The notes under the pieces are model-generated. The model made no database searches. It saw nothing but the letters and a program-made list of their open reading frames with translations, and had not been told where the DNA came from. This document shows positions 35,411-44,427 of a stretch of 64,000 bases of DNA, piece by piece (within the stretch, counting starts at the first letter, position 1; every line of letters begins with the position of its first letter). A program made the translations under genes and the position numbers. Location: assembly GCF_000720115.1 (NCBI RefSeq), contig NZ_JOIR01000030.1, positions 1 to 64,000 of the forward strand, written 5' to 3'. The stretch comes from Streptomyces sp. NRRL F-2580 (GTDB lineage Bacteria > Actinomycetota > Actinomycetes > Streptomycetales > Streptomycetaceae).

Positions 35411-36138
35411 TCGGGCCCGCTCTCGCCGGCGCGCAGGACGTAGCCCACCCCGCGCACGGTGTGGACGATGCGGGGCTCGCCGCCCGCCTCGGTCTTGCGG
35501 CGCAGGTACATCACGTACACGTCCAGGGAGTTGGAGCTGGGCTCGAAGTCGAAGCCCCAGACGGTCTTGAGGATCTGCTCGCGGGTCAGGACCTGGCGCG
35601 GGTGCGCGAGGAACATCTCCAGCAGCGTGAACTCCGTACGGGTCAGCTCCACCGGCCGCCCGCCCCGAGTGACCTCGCGGGTCGCGAGGTCCATGCGCAG
35701 GTCGCCGAAGGTCAGGACGTCCTCGTGGCTCTCGCCGCCGGCTTGCGGGGCGGCGTAGGAGCTGCGGCGCAGCAGGGCCCGGACGCGGGCGAAGAGCTCG
35801 TCGAGCTCGAAGGGCTTGACGAGGTAGTCGTCGGCGCCCGCGTCGAGGCCGGTGACGCGGTCGCCCACGGTGTCGCGGGCGGTGAGCATCAGCACCGGCG
35901 TGACGCTGCCGGCGGCGCGCAGCCGCCGGGCGGCGGTCAGCCCGTCCATCCGGGGCATCTGGATGTCCAGGACGATCAGGTCGGGGGAGTACGAGGCCGC
36001 CCGGTCGAGGGCGTCGAGCCCGTCGACGGCGGTCTGCACGGCGTACCCCTCGAAGGCGAGGCTGCGGCGCAGGGCCTCGCGTACGGCCGGTTCGTCGTCG
36101 ACGACGAGGATCCGCGCTTCGCCTTCGGCGGGATTCAT
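35407..36138 (-). CDS. cssR: OmpR-family response regulator, CssR-like
   Basis: A 243-residue regulator. The receiver domain (about 10-125) has acidic pair VVDDEP, phospho-acceptor in [13 protein letters not shown], and [10 protein letters not shown]. The winged-helix domain (about 140-238) has [29 protein letters not shown] and [12 protein letters not shown] 36138 has GGGAG 8 bases upstream; the in-frame extension to 36258 enters an inverted repeat and is not supported. It is first in a two-gene operon with the kinase. Confidence 0.9.
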   Translation of the reverse strand: MNPAEGEARILVVDDEPAVREALRRSLAFEGYAVQTAVDGLDALDRAASYSPDLIVLDIQMPRMDGLTAARRLRAAGSVTPVLMLTARDTVGDRVTGLDAGADDYLVKPFELDELFARVRALLRRSSYAAPQAGGESHEDVLTFGDLRMDLATREVTRGGRPVELTRTEFTLLEMFLAHPRQVLTREQILKTVWGFDFEPSSNSLDVYVMYLRRKTEAGGEPRIVHTVRGVGYVLRAGESGPE

Positions 36139-36213
36139 GGATGGGTCTCCCAGAGGTGGTGGTCGGCCGAGGAGTCCGACATGTGACGGCGCCTCCAGCC
36201 TCGCACGGACGCA

Positions 36214-36262
36214 GGGGGTGTCCCCGATCGGGCGAGCCCGGCCCGATCGGGGAGACACCCCC
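36214..36262 (-). terminator. Long inverted repeat after the HtrA-like gene
   Basis: Arms 36214-36233 and 36241-36262 pair over about 20 bases with a 2-base bulge and a 7-base loop. The arm begins directly at the protease stop codon, so it probably terminates that gene. It lies about 75 bases before cssR and has no T-run. A regulatory role at the cssR promoter cannot be excluded. Confidence 0.75.
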
Positions 36263-37422
36263 TAGAACGAGGTGCCGAAGCCGTTGGCGGTGGAGCTGTT
36301 GCCGTCGGTGCCGGAGGAGCCGGGCCCGCCGGGGCCGCCCTTGCGGAGGGAGTCCAGGTCGGCCTTGACGGTGTTGACCGGGATGGCGAAGCCGAGGCCG
36401 ACGCTGCCCGCGGCGGAGCCGCCGGAGGAGGGGGAGTAGATCGCGGAGGGCATCCCCACGATCTCGCCGTTCATGTTGACCAGGGCGCCGCCGGAGTTGC
36501 CGGGGTTGAGGGAGGCGTCGGTCTGGAGGGCCTTGTACGAGGTGGTGTCGGAGCCGGTGTCCCCGTTGAACTCGCGCCCGCCGAAGGAGAAGGGCCAGCC
36601 GCCGCCGTCCTGCTGCCGGCCCTGCGGGGCCTGCTGCTCGGACTTCGGCACCTTCACCTCGCGGTTCAGCGCCGAGACGATGCCGCTGGTGACGGTGCCG
36701 GTCAGGCCGTCGGGGGAGCCGATGGCGACGACCTGGTCGCCGACCTTGACGTTGCCGGAGTCACCGAGCTTGGCGGGCTTGAGGCCTCCCCCCAGGCCTT
36801 CGGCCTGGGAGGTACCCCCGGCCCCTTGGAGCTTGATGAGGGCCAGGTCCTTGTCGGGGTCGGTGCCGACGATCCTGGCCTTGTACTTCTTGCCGTCGCT
36901 CATCGTCACCTGGATCTCGGCGGCGCCGTCCACGACGTGGTTGTTGGTGACGATCTCGCCGTCGGCGGTGACGACGATGCCGGAGCCGGTGCCCTGGCCG
37001 GACGCGGTGCGGGTGTCGATGCGGACCACCGAGGGGCTGACCTGTTCGGCGACGCCGGAGACGGTGCCGGTGCCGGTGCTCTGCGAGACGTTGGTGCCGT
37101 TGACGCCGCCGGAGCCGCCGCTCTGGTGGACCATCAGCTGCTGGACGGCGGCCGCGGTGCCGCCGCCGACGAGGGCCGCGGCGAGCGCGACGGCCGCCAG
37201 CAGGGCCACGGGCCGCTTCGCGCGGGGCGCGGGGGCGGCGGCGTGGGCCGGGCCGTCGTGGCGGGCGGCGGGGACGGTCTCGCCGCGGATGACCGGCGGC
37301 TGGTGCGCTTCGTGCCAGCCGGGTGCGGCGGGCGGGTACGAGGGCGGCGGTGGGTACGCCCCCGCCTGGGTCGGGCGGTGCTCCTGGGGGTGCTCGCCTT
37401 CGCGGCGGAAGCTGTCGGTCAT
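36262..37422 (-). CDS. HtrA/DegP-like membrane-anchored serine protease
   Basis: A 386-residue protease. It has a Pro/His-rich cytoplasmic N-terminus (about 1-70), one helix (71-92), a Gly/Ser-rich linker, and a trypsin-like domain with triad H162 (TNNHVVDG), D192 (DKDLALI) and S310 (NPGNSGGAL). No PDZ domain follows; the C-terminus is Gly/Ser-rich. It should act outside the membrane on misfolded exported proteins. The next operon encodes the CssRS-like system expected to induce such proteases. Confidence 0.93.
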   Translation of the reverse strand: MTDSFRREGEHPQEHRPTQAGAYPPPPSYPPAAPGWHEAHQPPVIRGETVPAARHDGPAHAAAPAPRAKRPVALLAAVALAAALVGGGTAAAVQQLMVHQSGGSGGVNGTNVSQSTGTGTVSGVAEQVSPSVVRIDTRTASGQGTGSGIVVTADGEIVTNNHVVDGAAEIQVTMSDGKKYKARIVGTDPDKDLALIKLQGAGGTSQAEGLGGGLKPAKLGDSGNVKVGDQVVAIGSPDGLTGTVTSGIVSALNREVKVPKSEQQAPQGRQQDGGGWPFSFGGREFNGDTGSDTTSYKALQTDASLNPGNSGGALVNMNGEIVGMPSAIYSPSSGGSAAGSVGLGFAIPVNTVKADLDSLRKGGPGGPGSSGTDGNSSTANGFGTSF

Positions 37423-37566
37423 GGCTCCGACTCTGGTCGCCGATGATGAGAGCTTCCTGAGTCTGACCTGAGAAGCCCGACAGAACCTTGTATGCCCCTT
37501 ATAAGGACCGGGACTTCCGCCGCCCGCCGCTGCCCCTTCGGCCTCGCCGGTACGGGAGGCGCGGGG

Positions 37567-38589
37567 TCAGCGGCAGCCGCAGGAGCGGCGGATCACCAGG
37601 GCCGAAGGGAACTGCTTCAGGCGTTCGCGGCGGGAGCCGGCCACGCGGAGGCCGTCGTCCAGGACGAGGTCCACCGCCGCGCGGGCCATCGCCGGGCGGT
37701 CCGAGGCGATCGTGGTCAGCGGCGGGTCCGTGAGGGCCGCCTCCTTCACGTCGTCGAAGCCGGCCACGGCCAGTTCCCCGGGCACGTCGATGCGCAGCTC
37801 GCGCGCCGCGCGCAGCACACCGATCGCCTGGTCGTCCGTGGCGCAGAAGATGGCCGTCGGCCGGTCGGGCCGGGCCAGGACCTCCAGGGCGACCGTGTAC
37901 GCGTCGTAGCGGTTGTACGGGGCCTCGATGAGCCGGCCCTCCACCCGGCGGCCGGCCTCCTGCATGGCCCGCCGCCAGCCCTCTACGTGGTCGGCGACAG
38001 GGTCGCCGACGGACGGGGTGTTCTCGACGCCGCCGATGCAGGCGACGTACTCGTGCCCGTGTTCGAGCAGGTGGCGGGTGGCGAGCTGGGCGCCGCCGAT
38101 GTCGTCCGTGACGACGGCGACGTCGTCGATCGCCTCCGGCCGCTCGTGCAGCAGCACCACGCGCGCGTCCCAGGCCTCGATTTCGCTGGCGGCCTGCTCG
38201 CTCATGCCCTGGCTGACCAGGATCAGGCCGGAGACCCGCATTCCGAGGAAGGCCCGCAGGTAGTGGACCTCACGCTCGGTGCGGTAGTCGGAGTTGCCGA
38301 CGAGCACCATTTTCCCGCGCTCGGCGGCGGCCTGCTCGACCGCGTGCGCCATCTCCGCGAAGAACGGCTGACGTGCGTCCGGGACGATCATGCCTATGAG
38401 GTCGGTGCGCCGCGAGGCCATCGCCTGGGCGACCCGGTCCGGGCGGTAGCCCAGATCCTTGATCGCGGCGAGGACACGCTCGCGCGTGGCCGGGGCGACC
38501 GGCCGGGGTCCGTTGTTGATGACGTAGCTCACGACGGCGGTAGACGTACCCGCAAGTCGTGCCACATCATCCCGCGTCACCTTGGCCAC
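37567..38589 (-). CDS. LacI-family transcriptional regulator
   Basis: A 340-residue regulator. The helix-turn-helix is [48 protein letters not shown], followed by the hinge and a periplasmic-binding-like effector domain ([36 protein letters not shown]). The C-terminal tail ends in VIRRSCGCR. The effector, probably a sugar, is unknown. The start is GTG at 38589, 24 bases after glnR on the same strand, so read-through from glnR is possible. Confidence 0.94.
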   Translation of the reverse strand: MAKVTRDDVARLAGTSTAVVSYVINNGPRPVAPATRERVLAAIKDLGYRPDRVAQAMASRRTDLIGMIVPDARQPFFAEMAHAVEQAAAERGKMVLVGNSDYRTEREVHYLRAFLGMRVSGLILVSQGMSEQAASEIEAWDARVVLLHERPEAIDDVAVVTDDIGGAQLATRHLLEHGHEYVACIGGVENTPSVGDPVADHVEGWRRAMQEAGRRVEGRLIEAPYNRYDAYTVALEVLARPDRPTAIFCATDDQAIGVLRAARELRIDVPGELAVAGFDDVKEAALTDPPLTTIASDRPAMARAAVDLVLDDGLRVAGSRRERLKQFPSALVIRRSCGCR

Positions 38590-38613
38590 GCGCGGCAGTC
38601 TACGCGGGGTGAC

Positions 38614-39441
38614 CTACCTCTGGGCAGGCCGTCCTGCCGAGTGGACGATCGAGGGCTCCTCCGCCGATCGGGTGACGGCCGGGGCCGGCTGCGCGGACGC
38701 CTGTGCGGTGGCCTGCGCCGCGGCCTTGGCCGCCGCCTGGGCCGCTGCCTCCGCCGCCGCCCGCTCGACCTTCTCCGGCGTGACGAAGCGGTAGCCGACG
38801 TTGCGGACCGTGCCGATCAGCGACTCGTGCTCGGGGCCGAGCTTGGCGCGCAGCCGCCGTACGTGGACGTCCACGGTCCGGGTGCCGCCGAAGTAGTCGT
38901 AGCCCCAGACCTCCTGGAGCAGCTGGGCGCGGGTGAAGACCCGGCCCGGGTGCTGCGCGAGGTACTTGAGCAGCTCGAACTCCTTGAAGGTGAGGTCCAG
39001 CACCCGCCCCTTGAGCTTGGCGGAGTACGTCGCCTCGTCCACCGAGAGATCGCCGTTGCGGATCTCCATCGGGGAGTCGTCCGAGCCCAGCTGCTGACGG
39101 CCGGTGGCCAGCCGCAGCCGCGCCTCGACCTCGGCCGGGCCGGCGCTGTCGAGGAGGACGTCGTCGATGCCCCAGTCGGCTGTGACGGCCGCGAGGCCGC
39201 CCTCGGTGACGACGAGGATCAGCGGGCAGCCGGGCCCCGTGGAGCGGAGCAGCTGGCACAGCGACCGCACCTGCGGCAGGTCGCGGCGGCCGTCCACGAG
39301 GATGACGTCGGCACCCGGGGTGTCCACGAGGGCCGGGCCCTCGGCCGGGGCCACCCGGACGTTGTGCAGCAGCAGGCCGAGGGCGGGCAGCACCTCGGTG
39401 GAGGGCTGCAGCGCGTTGGTGAGCAGCAGGAGAGAGCTCAT
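38614..39441 (-). CDS. glnR: Nitrogen regulator GlnR
   Basis: A 275-residue OmpR-type orphan regulator that controls glutamine synthetases, ammonium transport and nitrite reductase genes in Streptomyces. The start [21 protein letters not shown] and [14 protein letters not shown] (D50) are characteristic; the receiver lacks the usual acidic cluster, in keeping with a regulator that works without phosphorylation. The winged helix (about 135-225) has [53 protein letters not shown]. The C-terminus is an Ala/Gln-rich tail. No partner kinase is nearby. Confidence 0.97.
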   Translation of the reverse strand: MSSLLLLTNALQPSTEVLPALGLLLHNVRVAPAEGPALVDTPGADVILVDGRRDLPQVRSLCQLLRSTGPGCPLILVVTEGGLAAVTADWGIDDVLLDSAGPAEVEARLRLATGRQQLGSDDSPMEIRNGDLSVDEATYSAKLKGRVLDLTFKEFELLKYLAQHPGRVFTRAQLLQEVWGYDYFGGTRTVDVHVRRLRAKLGPEHESLIGTVRNVGYRFVTPEKVERAAAEAAAQAAAKAAAQATAQASAQPAPAVTRSAEEPSIVHSAGRPAQR

Positions 39442-39898
39442 GACCGACCACCTGCCCGGGTCGGACGGTGCACGGTTCGCTGGTCCATCACGTCGGTTCC
39501 TCCTCGGTCCCGTCGAGGACGTGCGCGGTACTGCTTCGTACGTCTTGCCTGGCGCCCCTGCGGTCCCCGCGCCCTGGGGTCCGCATGGATACCACTGTTC
39601 TCGGTTCGTTCAACGCTCTGAAAGCACAAAAGGACCCGGGGGCAACGTTGCCCGGATCCTCTCGCCAAGCAGAATAGCCCACCGGCCCGTGCGCGGCCGA
39701 GCACTCTTCGACATCCCCGTTGTGGGTTCTGCCACGCCCGTGCCCTGCGTATGCCCCGGTTTCACCGGATCGGCGGCCCGCCGGGCGGTGACGGGGGACC
39801 GCCCCGGCGCCCACGCGACGCGTTGGCGCACGCCGGGGCGGACGGCCGGAGGGGCCATCATGGAGGCCGACGGTAGAGAGCCGACGATAGGAGCTGCA
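39442..39898. other. Divergent region between glnR and the MoaD-like gene
   Basis: These 457 bases hold no convincing gene. They should include the glnR promoter. An imperfect palindrome at 39631-39660 (outer AGGA/TCCT, centre CAACGTTG) could fold into a hairpin or bind a regulator. I could not identify clear GlnR boxes by eye. Confidence 0.6.
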
Positions 39899-40153
39899 GT
39901 GGCAACCGGAACCATCCGCTACTGGGCGGCGGCCAAGGCCGCGGCCAAGACGGCGGAGGAGCCGTACTCGGCGCGCACACTGGCCGAGGCGCTCGACGCC
40001 GTGCGGGAGCGCCACCCCGGGGAGCTGACCCGGGTGCTGCTGCGCTGCTCCTTCCTCGTGAACGACGAGCCTGTGGGCAAGCGCCCGCATGATGCCGTCC
40101 TGCTGACCGAGGGGGGCACCGTCGAGGTGCTCCCCCCGTTCGCGGGCGGGTGA
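39899..40153 (+). CDS. MoaD/ThiS-family sulfur-carrier-like protein
   Basis: An 84-residue ubiquitin-fold protein: TGTIRYWAAAKAAAKTAEEPY, ARTLAEALDAVRERH, and a C-terminal GGTVEVLPPFAGG ending in the di-glycine that is adenylated or thiocarboxylated in this family. GTG 39899 is chosen because AGGAG lies 5 bases upstream. It may serve molybdopterin synthesis or another sulfur transfer; no MoaE or E1-like enzyme is adjacent. Confidence 0.9.
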   Translation: MATGTIRYWAAAKAAAKTAEEPYSARTLAEALDAVRERHPGELTRVLLRCSFLVNDEPVGKRPHDAVLLTEGGTVEVLPPFAGG

Positions 40154-40163
40154 GCGGGAGCCG

Positions 40164-41903
40164 ATGAGCACGCCTGAGGAACACCAGCAGCAGCGGGAAC
40201 AGCGCGAGCGGCAGGAGCAGGAGCAGCAGGAGCTGCGCCGGCAGTACGCGCAGCAGCAGGACCCGTACGGGACCCAGACCTGGCAGTCCGACACCTGGGA
40301 CACCAGCCATCAGCCGGTCTACCCGGCGCTGGGCGCGGTGCCGGGGCAGCCGGTGGCGCCCGACGGGTGGTTCCGCGACGAGGCCCCGGCCGCGCAGCCC
40401 CAGCCGCAGGCGCAGCCCCCGGCCCAGGCCCAGGCCGGCGGTGCCGGTGGGTCCTGGCCGGACGGTTCCGCGGCCGGGTCCGCCGATCCCTACGCGGCGT
40501 CGTACGAGTACCCGGCGTCCGGCGGGCCCGCGCAGCAGCCCGTGGCTCCGGAGGGCTGGTTCCGGGACGAGGCCCCGGCGCAGGCGCAGGCGCAGACCCC
40601 GGCCCCCGCTCCGGCTCCCGTCCAGGACTGGTCCCTGGGCGGTCAGGGCGCGGGGATGCCCGCCGCGGCCGCCGACCAGACGGCCTACCTGCCGCCGTAC
40701 CCCGGTCCCGCGCAGGAGGCCGCCGCCGAGCAGACCGCGTACCTGCCGCCGTACCCCGGCCAGGCGCAGCAGCCGGCCGCCCCGGAGGGCTGGTTCCGCG
40801 ACGAGGCGCAGGCCCCGGCCCCCGCTCCGGCTCCCGTCCAGGACTGGTCCCCGGACGACCAGGGCGCGGGGATGCCCGCCGCGGCCGCCGAGCAGACCGC
40901 CTACCTCCCGCCGTACCCCGGCCCCGCGGAGCAGTCGGCCCCGGCCGAGGAGACGGCCTGGGGGCACCCGGCGGTAGCCGGGGGACTTCCGCCGGCGCCC
41001 GCCGCCGAGCGGGACGAGGCAGCCGCGGAGCAGACCGCCTACCTGCCGCCGCAAGCGGCCGCGACCCCGGCCCCGGCCGAGGACGGCGCCGAACCGGTGG
41101 AGGTCACCGCCTGGTCACCGCCCACCCTCGCCGGGAACACCCTGCGCGCCGTCGACCCGGCCCAGGCCCGCGCCGAAGGCCGGTCGCCGATCATCGACCC
41201 CGGTCCGCAGTCGGCCATACTGACCGCCGCCCTCGGCCTGCTGCTCGCCGTGGCCGCGGCCCTCGGGCAGTACGCCCTGCTCGTGCCGCTGATCGCCCTG
41301 CAGGCGCTCACCGCGGCCGGCTGGTTCCGTCTCAACGGCATGTGGCCGGCCCGCCAGGGCATCGCCCTCGCCTTCGCCGGAGCCGTGGTCGCCGACGTGG
41401 CCGTGCTCGCGGTGGACCCTACGTACGGCCCCGGCGCGATCGTCGGCACCCTCGGCGCCTGGGTGCTGCTCACGCTCGTCCTCCAGCTGCGCAGCCACGC
41501 GGATCCCGACGAGCGGATGTACGGGCTGATGGCCTCGGTGGCCTCGGCCGCCCTCGCCATCATCTGCGCCGGCTACCTGGCGGCGGGTTCCGCCGCCGTC
41601 ACCGTCGGCGCGGCCGCCGTGGCGGTCGCCGTCTTCGCCCGGGCGCTGCCGCTGCCCACCGCACCCTCGGTCGGCGTCTCGCTGGCCGCGGCCGCCGGTG
41701 CGGGCGTCGCGGTCGGCGGACTGACCTCCGTCGGGGTGGGCGGGGCGCTGATCGGCCTGGTCTGCGGCGTGTGCGCGCTGATCGGGCTGCGCGTGGCGGC
41801 GTACGACTATCCCTCGAAGTTCGTGCACATGACGGCCGGTGTGGCGCTGCCGCTCGCGGCGGCCGCTCCCGCCGTGTACCTGATCGGCCGGGTGGTGGGC
41901 TGA
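40164..41903 (+). CDS. Membrane protein with long repeat-rich N-terminus
   Basis: A 579-residue protein. The first 30 residues are Gln/Glu-rich and charged. Residues about 50-330 are disordered and repetitive: three GWFRDEA blocks, several QTAYLPPYPG blocks and two long APAPAPVQDW...GAGMPAAAA units. From about 355 come eight or nine hydrophobic helices with short loops (LTAALGLLLAVAAALGQYALLVPL...). It follows the MoaD-like gene by 10 bases, so the two are co-transcribed. The function is unknown; the cytoplasmic tail could be a scaffold. Confidence 0.85.
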   Translation: MSTPEEHQQQREQRERQEQEQQELRRQYAQQQDPYGTQTWQSDTWDTSHQPVYPALGAVPGQPVAPDGWFRDEAPAAQPQPQAQPPAQAQAGGAGGSWPDGSAAGSADPYAASYEYPASGGPAQQPVAPEGWFRDEAPAQAQAQTPAPAPAPVQDWSLGGQGAGMPAAAADQTAYLPPYPGPAQEAAAEQTAYLPPYPGQAQQPAAPEGWFRDEAQAPAPAPAPVQDWSPDDQGAGMPAAAAEQTAYLPPYPGPAEQSAPAEETAWGHPAVAGGLPPAPAAERDEAAAEQTAYLPPQAAATPAPAEDGAEPVEVTAWSPPTLAGNTLRAVDPAQARAEGRSPIIDPGPQSAILTAALGLLLAVAAALGQYALLVPLIALQALTAAGWFRLNGMWPARQGIALAFAGAVVADVAVLAVDPTYGPGAIVGTLGAWVLLTLVLQLRSHADPDERMYGLMASVASAALAIICAGYLAAGSAAVTVGAAAVAVAVFARALPLPTAPSVGVSLAAAAGAGVAVGGLTSVGVGGALIGLVCGVCALIGLRVAAYDYPSKFVHMTAGVALPLAAAAPAVYLIGRVVG

Positions 41904-41967
41904 CGTTCCGCTGACGGGCGCACATGGTCCACTAGATCGCTCGTACCGACTAGTAGGGGGAGGGCAC

Positions 41968-42684
41968 GTGCGTGCTCTGCGGATCGTTGTGATCATCGGA
42001 GTGGTGCTGGGGGCGGTCTTCGCCGGCGTGGACCGGTGGGCCGCGGGTTACGTGGAGAACCAGCTGGCCGACAAGATCCAGGCCCGTCAGGGCCTGGCCG
42101 GCAGCTCGGAAGTGGAGATCCGCGGATTTCCCTTCCTGACCCAGGCGTTCAGTCACGAGCTGGACCAGGTCGACCTGAAGCTCAGAGGTGTCGAGGTGGT
42201 CGCCGAGGGCCGCAAGACGCGGCTCTCGGAGCTCGACGCGAGCTTTCGCAGCGTGAAGCTCAACGGTGACTACAGCGGCGGCACCGCCGAGCGGGCCGAG
42301 GGCACCGGGCGCATCACGTACGAGGACCTGACGGCGGCCTCGCAGACCGGCGCGACCCTCACCTACGGCGGGGCGCCGGGCAAGGTGAAGGTCACCGCGG
42401 GCGTGGACGTGCTCGGCAAGACGGTGACGCACAGCGTGGTGTCGACGATCTCCCTCGTGGACGCGCCGGACGGAAAGGGCGCCAAGCTCGTCCGGGTGCA
42501 CGCCGACGAGGTGCCGGGCTCGGGCATACCCGGGGTCGAGAAGCTGATCCGCAAGAAGACCGACTTCGAACGCAACCTGGAGGTCGGCATGCCGGCCGGG
42601 CTCCACCTCTCGGCCCTGACCTCGGACGAGTCCGGTGTGCACCTCACGCTGGGCGGCTCGAACGTGGTGGTGGCCGGATCGTGA
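41968..42684 (+). CDS. DUF2993 / LmeA-like phospholipid-binding protein
   Basis: A 238-residue protein. The N-terminal helix (about 1-20, RALRIVVIIGVVLGAVFAGVDRW) anchors it. Family motifs follow: AGYVENQLADKIQ, VEIRGFPFLTQAF, LDQVDLKLRGVEV and TYEDLTAASQTGATLTYGG. LmeA-family proteins act in the cell envelope and bind phospholipid. GTG 41968 follows GGGGGAGG by 4 bases. Confidence 0.9.
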   Translation: MRALRIVVIIGVVLGAVFAGVDRWAAGYVENQLADKIQARQGLAGSSEVEIRGFPFLTQAFSHELDQVDLKLRGVEVVAEGRKTRLSELDASFRSVKLNGDYSGGTAERAEGTGRITYEDLTAASQTGATLTYGGAPGKVKVTAGVDVLGKTVTHSVVSTISLVDAPDGKGAKLVRVHADEVPGSGIPGVEKLIRKKTDFERNLEVGMPAGLHLSALTSDESGVHLTLGGSNVVVAGS

Positions 42685-42807
42685 GACAGTGCGGTCCGAT
42701 CCGCAGAAGGGCGGGCCGCACAGGGGGTCCCCGGGGCGGCGCGGCGGCCGCCCGGAGAGTTCCTATCCCACTATCCGGACGATCCTGTCTCGGAATATGA
42801 CACACCG

Positions 42808-42837
42808 GTGACAGGGCGGCCGATTCGTCCCTACGAT
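42808..42837 (+). promoter_or_regulatory. Promoter of the sulfurtransferase leader peptide
   Basis: A -35 box GTGACA (42808-42813), an 18-base spacer and a -10 box TACGAT (42832-42837) match the housekeeping consensus. Transcription would start near 42844, at or just before the ATG at 42846, making the leader-peptide mRNA leaderless. Confidence 0.75.
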
Positions 42838-42845
42838 CCATGGCT

Positions 42846-42929
42846 ATGAAGCATCAGCAGGCGGACCTCACGAAGCGACGGGCAGTAGACCTGTGTCGCG
42901 TCGCCGCCATGCTCTGTCGATCCATGTGA
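42846..42929 (+). CDS. Leaderless cysteine-containing leader peptide
   Basis: A 27-residue frame with a basic middle (TKRRAVDL) and the C-terminal CRVAAMLCRSM, containing two Cys codons close to the stop. An in-frame ATG 6 bases upstream (42840) would add two residues. It lies 176 bases before a thiosulfate sulfurtransferase gene. Similar short peptides with this DLCRVA-x-x-LCR-type ending precede sulfur genes in Streptomyces, and cysteine-rich leaderless frames act as attenuators before cysA2-like genes in mycobacteria. Ribosome pausing at the Cys codons under cysteine shortage is the likely mechanism. Confidence 0.78.
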   Translation: MKHQQADLTKRRAVDLCRVAAMLCRSM

Positions 42930-43105
42930 CCTGTGAGCGCATCCGCTCCATCAGCCGGACGACGGCCCCAAGGCCCTTTCCGCGTGACCGCACCCGCCTC
43001 CTGATCGCCTGACGCCTCCCCGCGCAGGGTCCGGAGCGCACCCGCAGGCACGCAGCACGCGTCACCCGCACCACCCCGCCGCACACTGCCCCGGAGGAGA
43101 ACATC

Positions 43106-43951
43106 ATGAGCCGCAGCGACGTCCTCGTAGACGCCGACTGGGTCGAGGCCCACCTGAACGACGAGAACGTCGTCGTCGTCGAGGTGGACGAGGACACGTC
43201 CGCCTACGACAAGAACCACATCAAGAACGCCGTCCGGATCGACTGGAAGCAGGACCTCCAGGACCCGGTCCGCCGTGACTTCGTGGACCAGGAGGGCTTC
43301 GAGAAGCTGCTCTCCGCCAAGGGCATCTCCAACGACGACACCGTCGTCCTCTACGGCGGCAACAACAACTGGTTCGCGTCCTACGCCTTCTGGTACTTCA
43401 AGCTCTACGGCCACCAGGACGTGAAGCTCCTCGACGGCGGCCGCAAGAAGTGGGAGCTCGACTCCCGCGACCTGGTCGACGGCAAGGACGTCCCGAGCCG
43501 CCCGGCCACCGAGTACAAGGCCAAGGCCCAGGACACCTCCATCCGCGCCTTCCGCGACGACGTCGTGGCCGCGATCGGCAACCTGAACCTGGTCGACGTC
43601 CGCTCGCCCGACGAGTTCTCGGGCAAGCTGCTCGCCCCGGCGCACCTCCCGCAGGAGCAGTCGCAGCGCCCCGGCCACGTGCCGAGCGCCCGCAACATCC
43701 CGTGGTCGAAGAACGCCAACGACGACGGCACCTTCAAGTCCGACGAGGAGCTCAAGGCCCTCTACGAGGCCGAGGGCGTCGACCTGTCGAAGGACACCAT
43801 CGCCTACTGCCGCATCGGTGAGCGCTCCGCGCTCACGTGGCTGGTGCTGCACCAGATCCTGGGCCAGACGAACGTCAGGAACTACGACGGCTCCTGGACC
43901 GAGTACGGCTCGCTCGTCGGCGTGCCGATCGAGCTCGGCCCCAACAAGTAA
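43106..43951 (+). CDS. Thiosulfate sulfurtransferase (rhodanese, CysA2/SseA-like)
   Basis: A 281-residue tandem-rhodanese enzyme. The N-terminal inactive domain (about 1-130) holds LVDADWVEAHL and DTVVLYGGNNNWFASYAFWYFKLYGHQDVKLLDGGRKKW. The C-terminal catalytic domain (about 150-281) has the persulfide-forming C235 in IAYCRIGERSALTW. It transfers sulfane sulfur to thiols or cyanide. GGAGGAG lies 5-6 bases before the ATG. The cysteine leader peptide upstream and the DUF1416 gene downstream form a sulfur unit like cysA2-sseC of M. tuberculosis. Confidence 0.94.
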   Translation: MSRSDVLVDADWVEAHLNDENVVVVEVDEDTSAYDKNHIKNAVRIDWKQDLQDPVRRDFVDQEGFEKLLSAKGISNDDTVVLYGGNNNWFASYAFWYFKLYGHQDVKLLDGGRKKWELDSRDLVDGKDVPSRPATEYKAKAQDTSIRAFRDDVVAAIGNLNLVDVRSPDEFSGKLLAPAHLPQEQSQRPGHVPSARNIPWSKNANDDGTFKSDEELKALYEAEGVDLSKDTIAYCRIGERSALTWLVLHQILGQTNVRNYDGSWTEYGSLVGVPIELGPNK

Positions 43952-44004
43952 TCCCGGGCACGCGACGCCCCGTAGTACGACCTCTCTAGGACAGGACAGA
44001 GAAC

Positions 44005-44295
44005 ATGTGTGGAGCACAGATCGGCGGGCCCGACCTCGCGACGCTCAAGCCCGGTGAGACCGCGATCCAGGGCCAGGTGACCAAGGGCGGTGAGCCCATC
44101 AGCGGTTACGTGCGGCTGTTGGACGGCGGCGGCGAGTTCACCGCCGAGGTCCCGACCTCGGCGACCGGCCAGTTCCGCTTCTACGCCGCTCCCGGCACCT
44201 GGACGCTGCGGGCGCTCGTCCCGGGTGCCCAGGCGGACCGTGCCGTCGTGGTCGCCGAGGCCGGCGGTGTGACGGACGTGGCGATCGCGGTCTGA
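44005..44295 (+). CDS. DUF1416 (SseC-like) protein
   Basis: A 96-residue beta-rich protein beginning MCGAQIGGPDL and containing IQGQVTKGGEPISGYVRLLDGGGEFTAEVPTSATGQFRFYAAPGTWTLRAL, which looks like a carboxypeptidase-regulatory or transthyretin-like fold. In actinobacteria it is always found next to CysA2-type sulfurtransferases. It is 53 bases downstream of the sulfurtransferase and likely in its operon. The Cys at position 2 may be important. Confidence 0.92.
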   Translation: MCGAQIGGPDLATLKPGETAIQGQVTKGGEPISGYVRLLDGGGEFTAEVPTSATGQFRFYAAPGTWTLRALVPGAQADRAVVVAEAGGVTDVAIAV

Positions 44296-44330
44296 GCACC
44301 GCACGTGTGATCGCTCGACAGATCGGCCGG

Positions 44331-44380
44331 AGGGCCGCACCCCAGGGGGTTGGACGCCACTGGAACGGGGTGCGGCCCTT
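44331..44380 (+). terminator. Terminator after the DUF1416 gene
   Basis: A 13-bp perfect stem (44331-44343 against 44367-44379, AGGGCCGCACCCC with GGGGTGCGGCCCT) encloses 23 bases and ends in CTT. It closes the sulfurtransferase operon. Confidence 0.8.
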
Positions 44381-44427
44381 CGTGCCGTCCGCCTTGTGTT
44401 CGCGGCCGCCCGCTCTACGCTGGAGTC

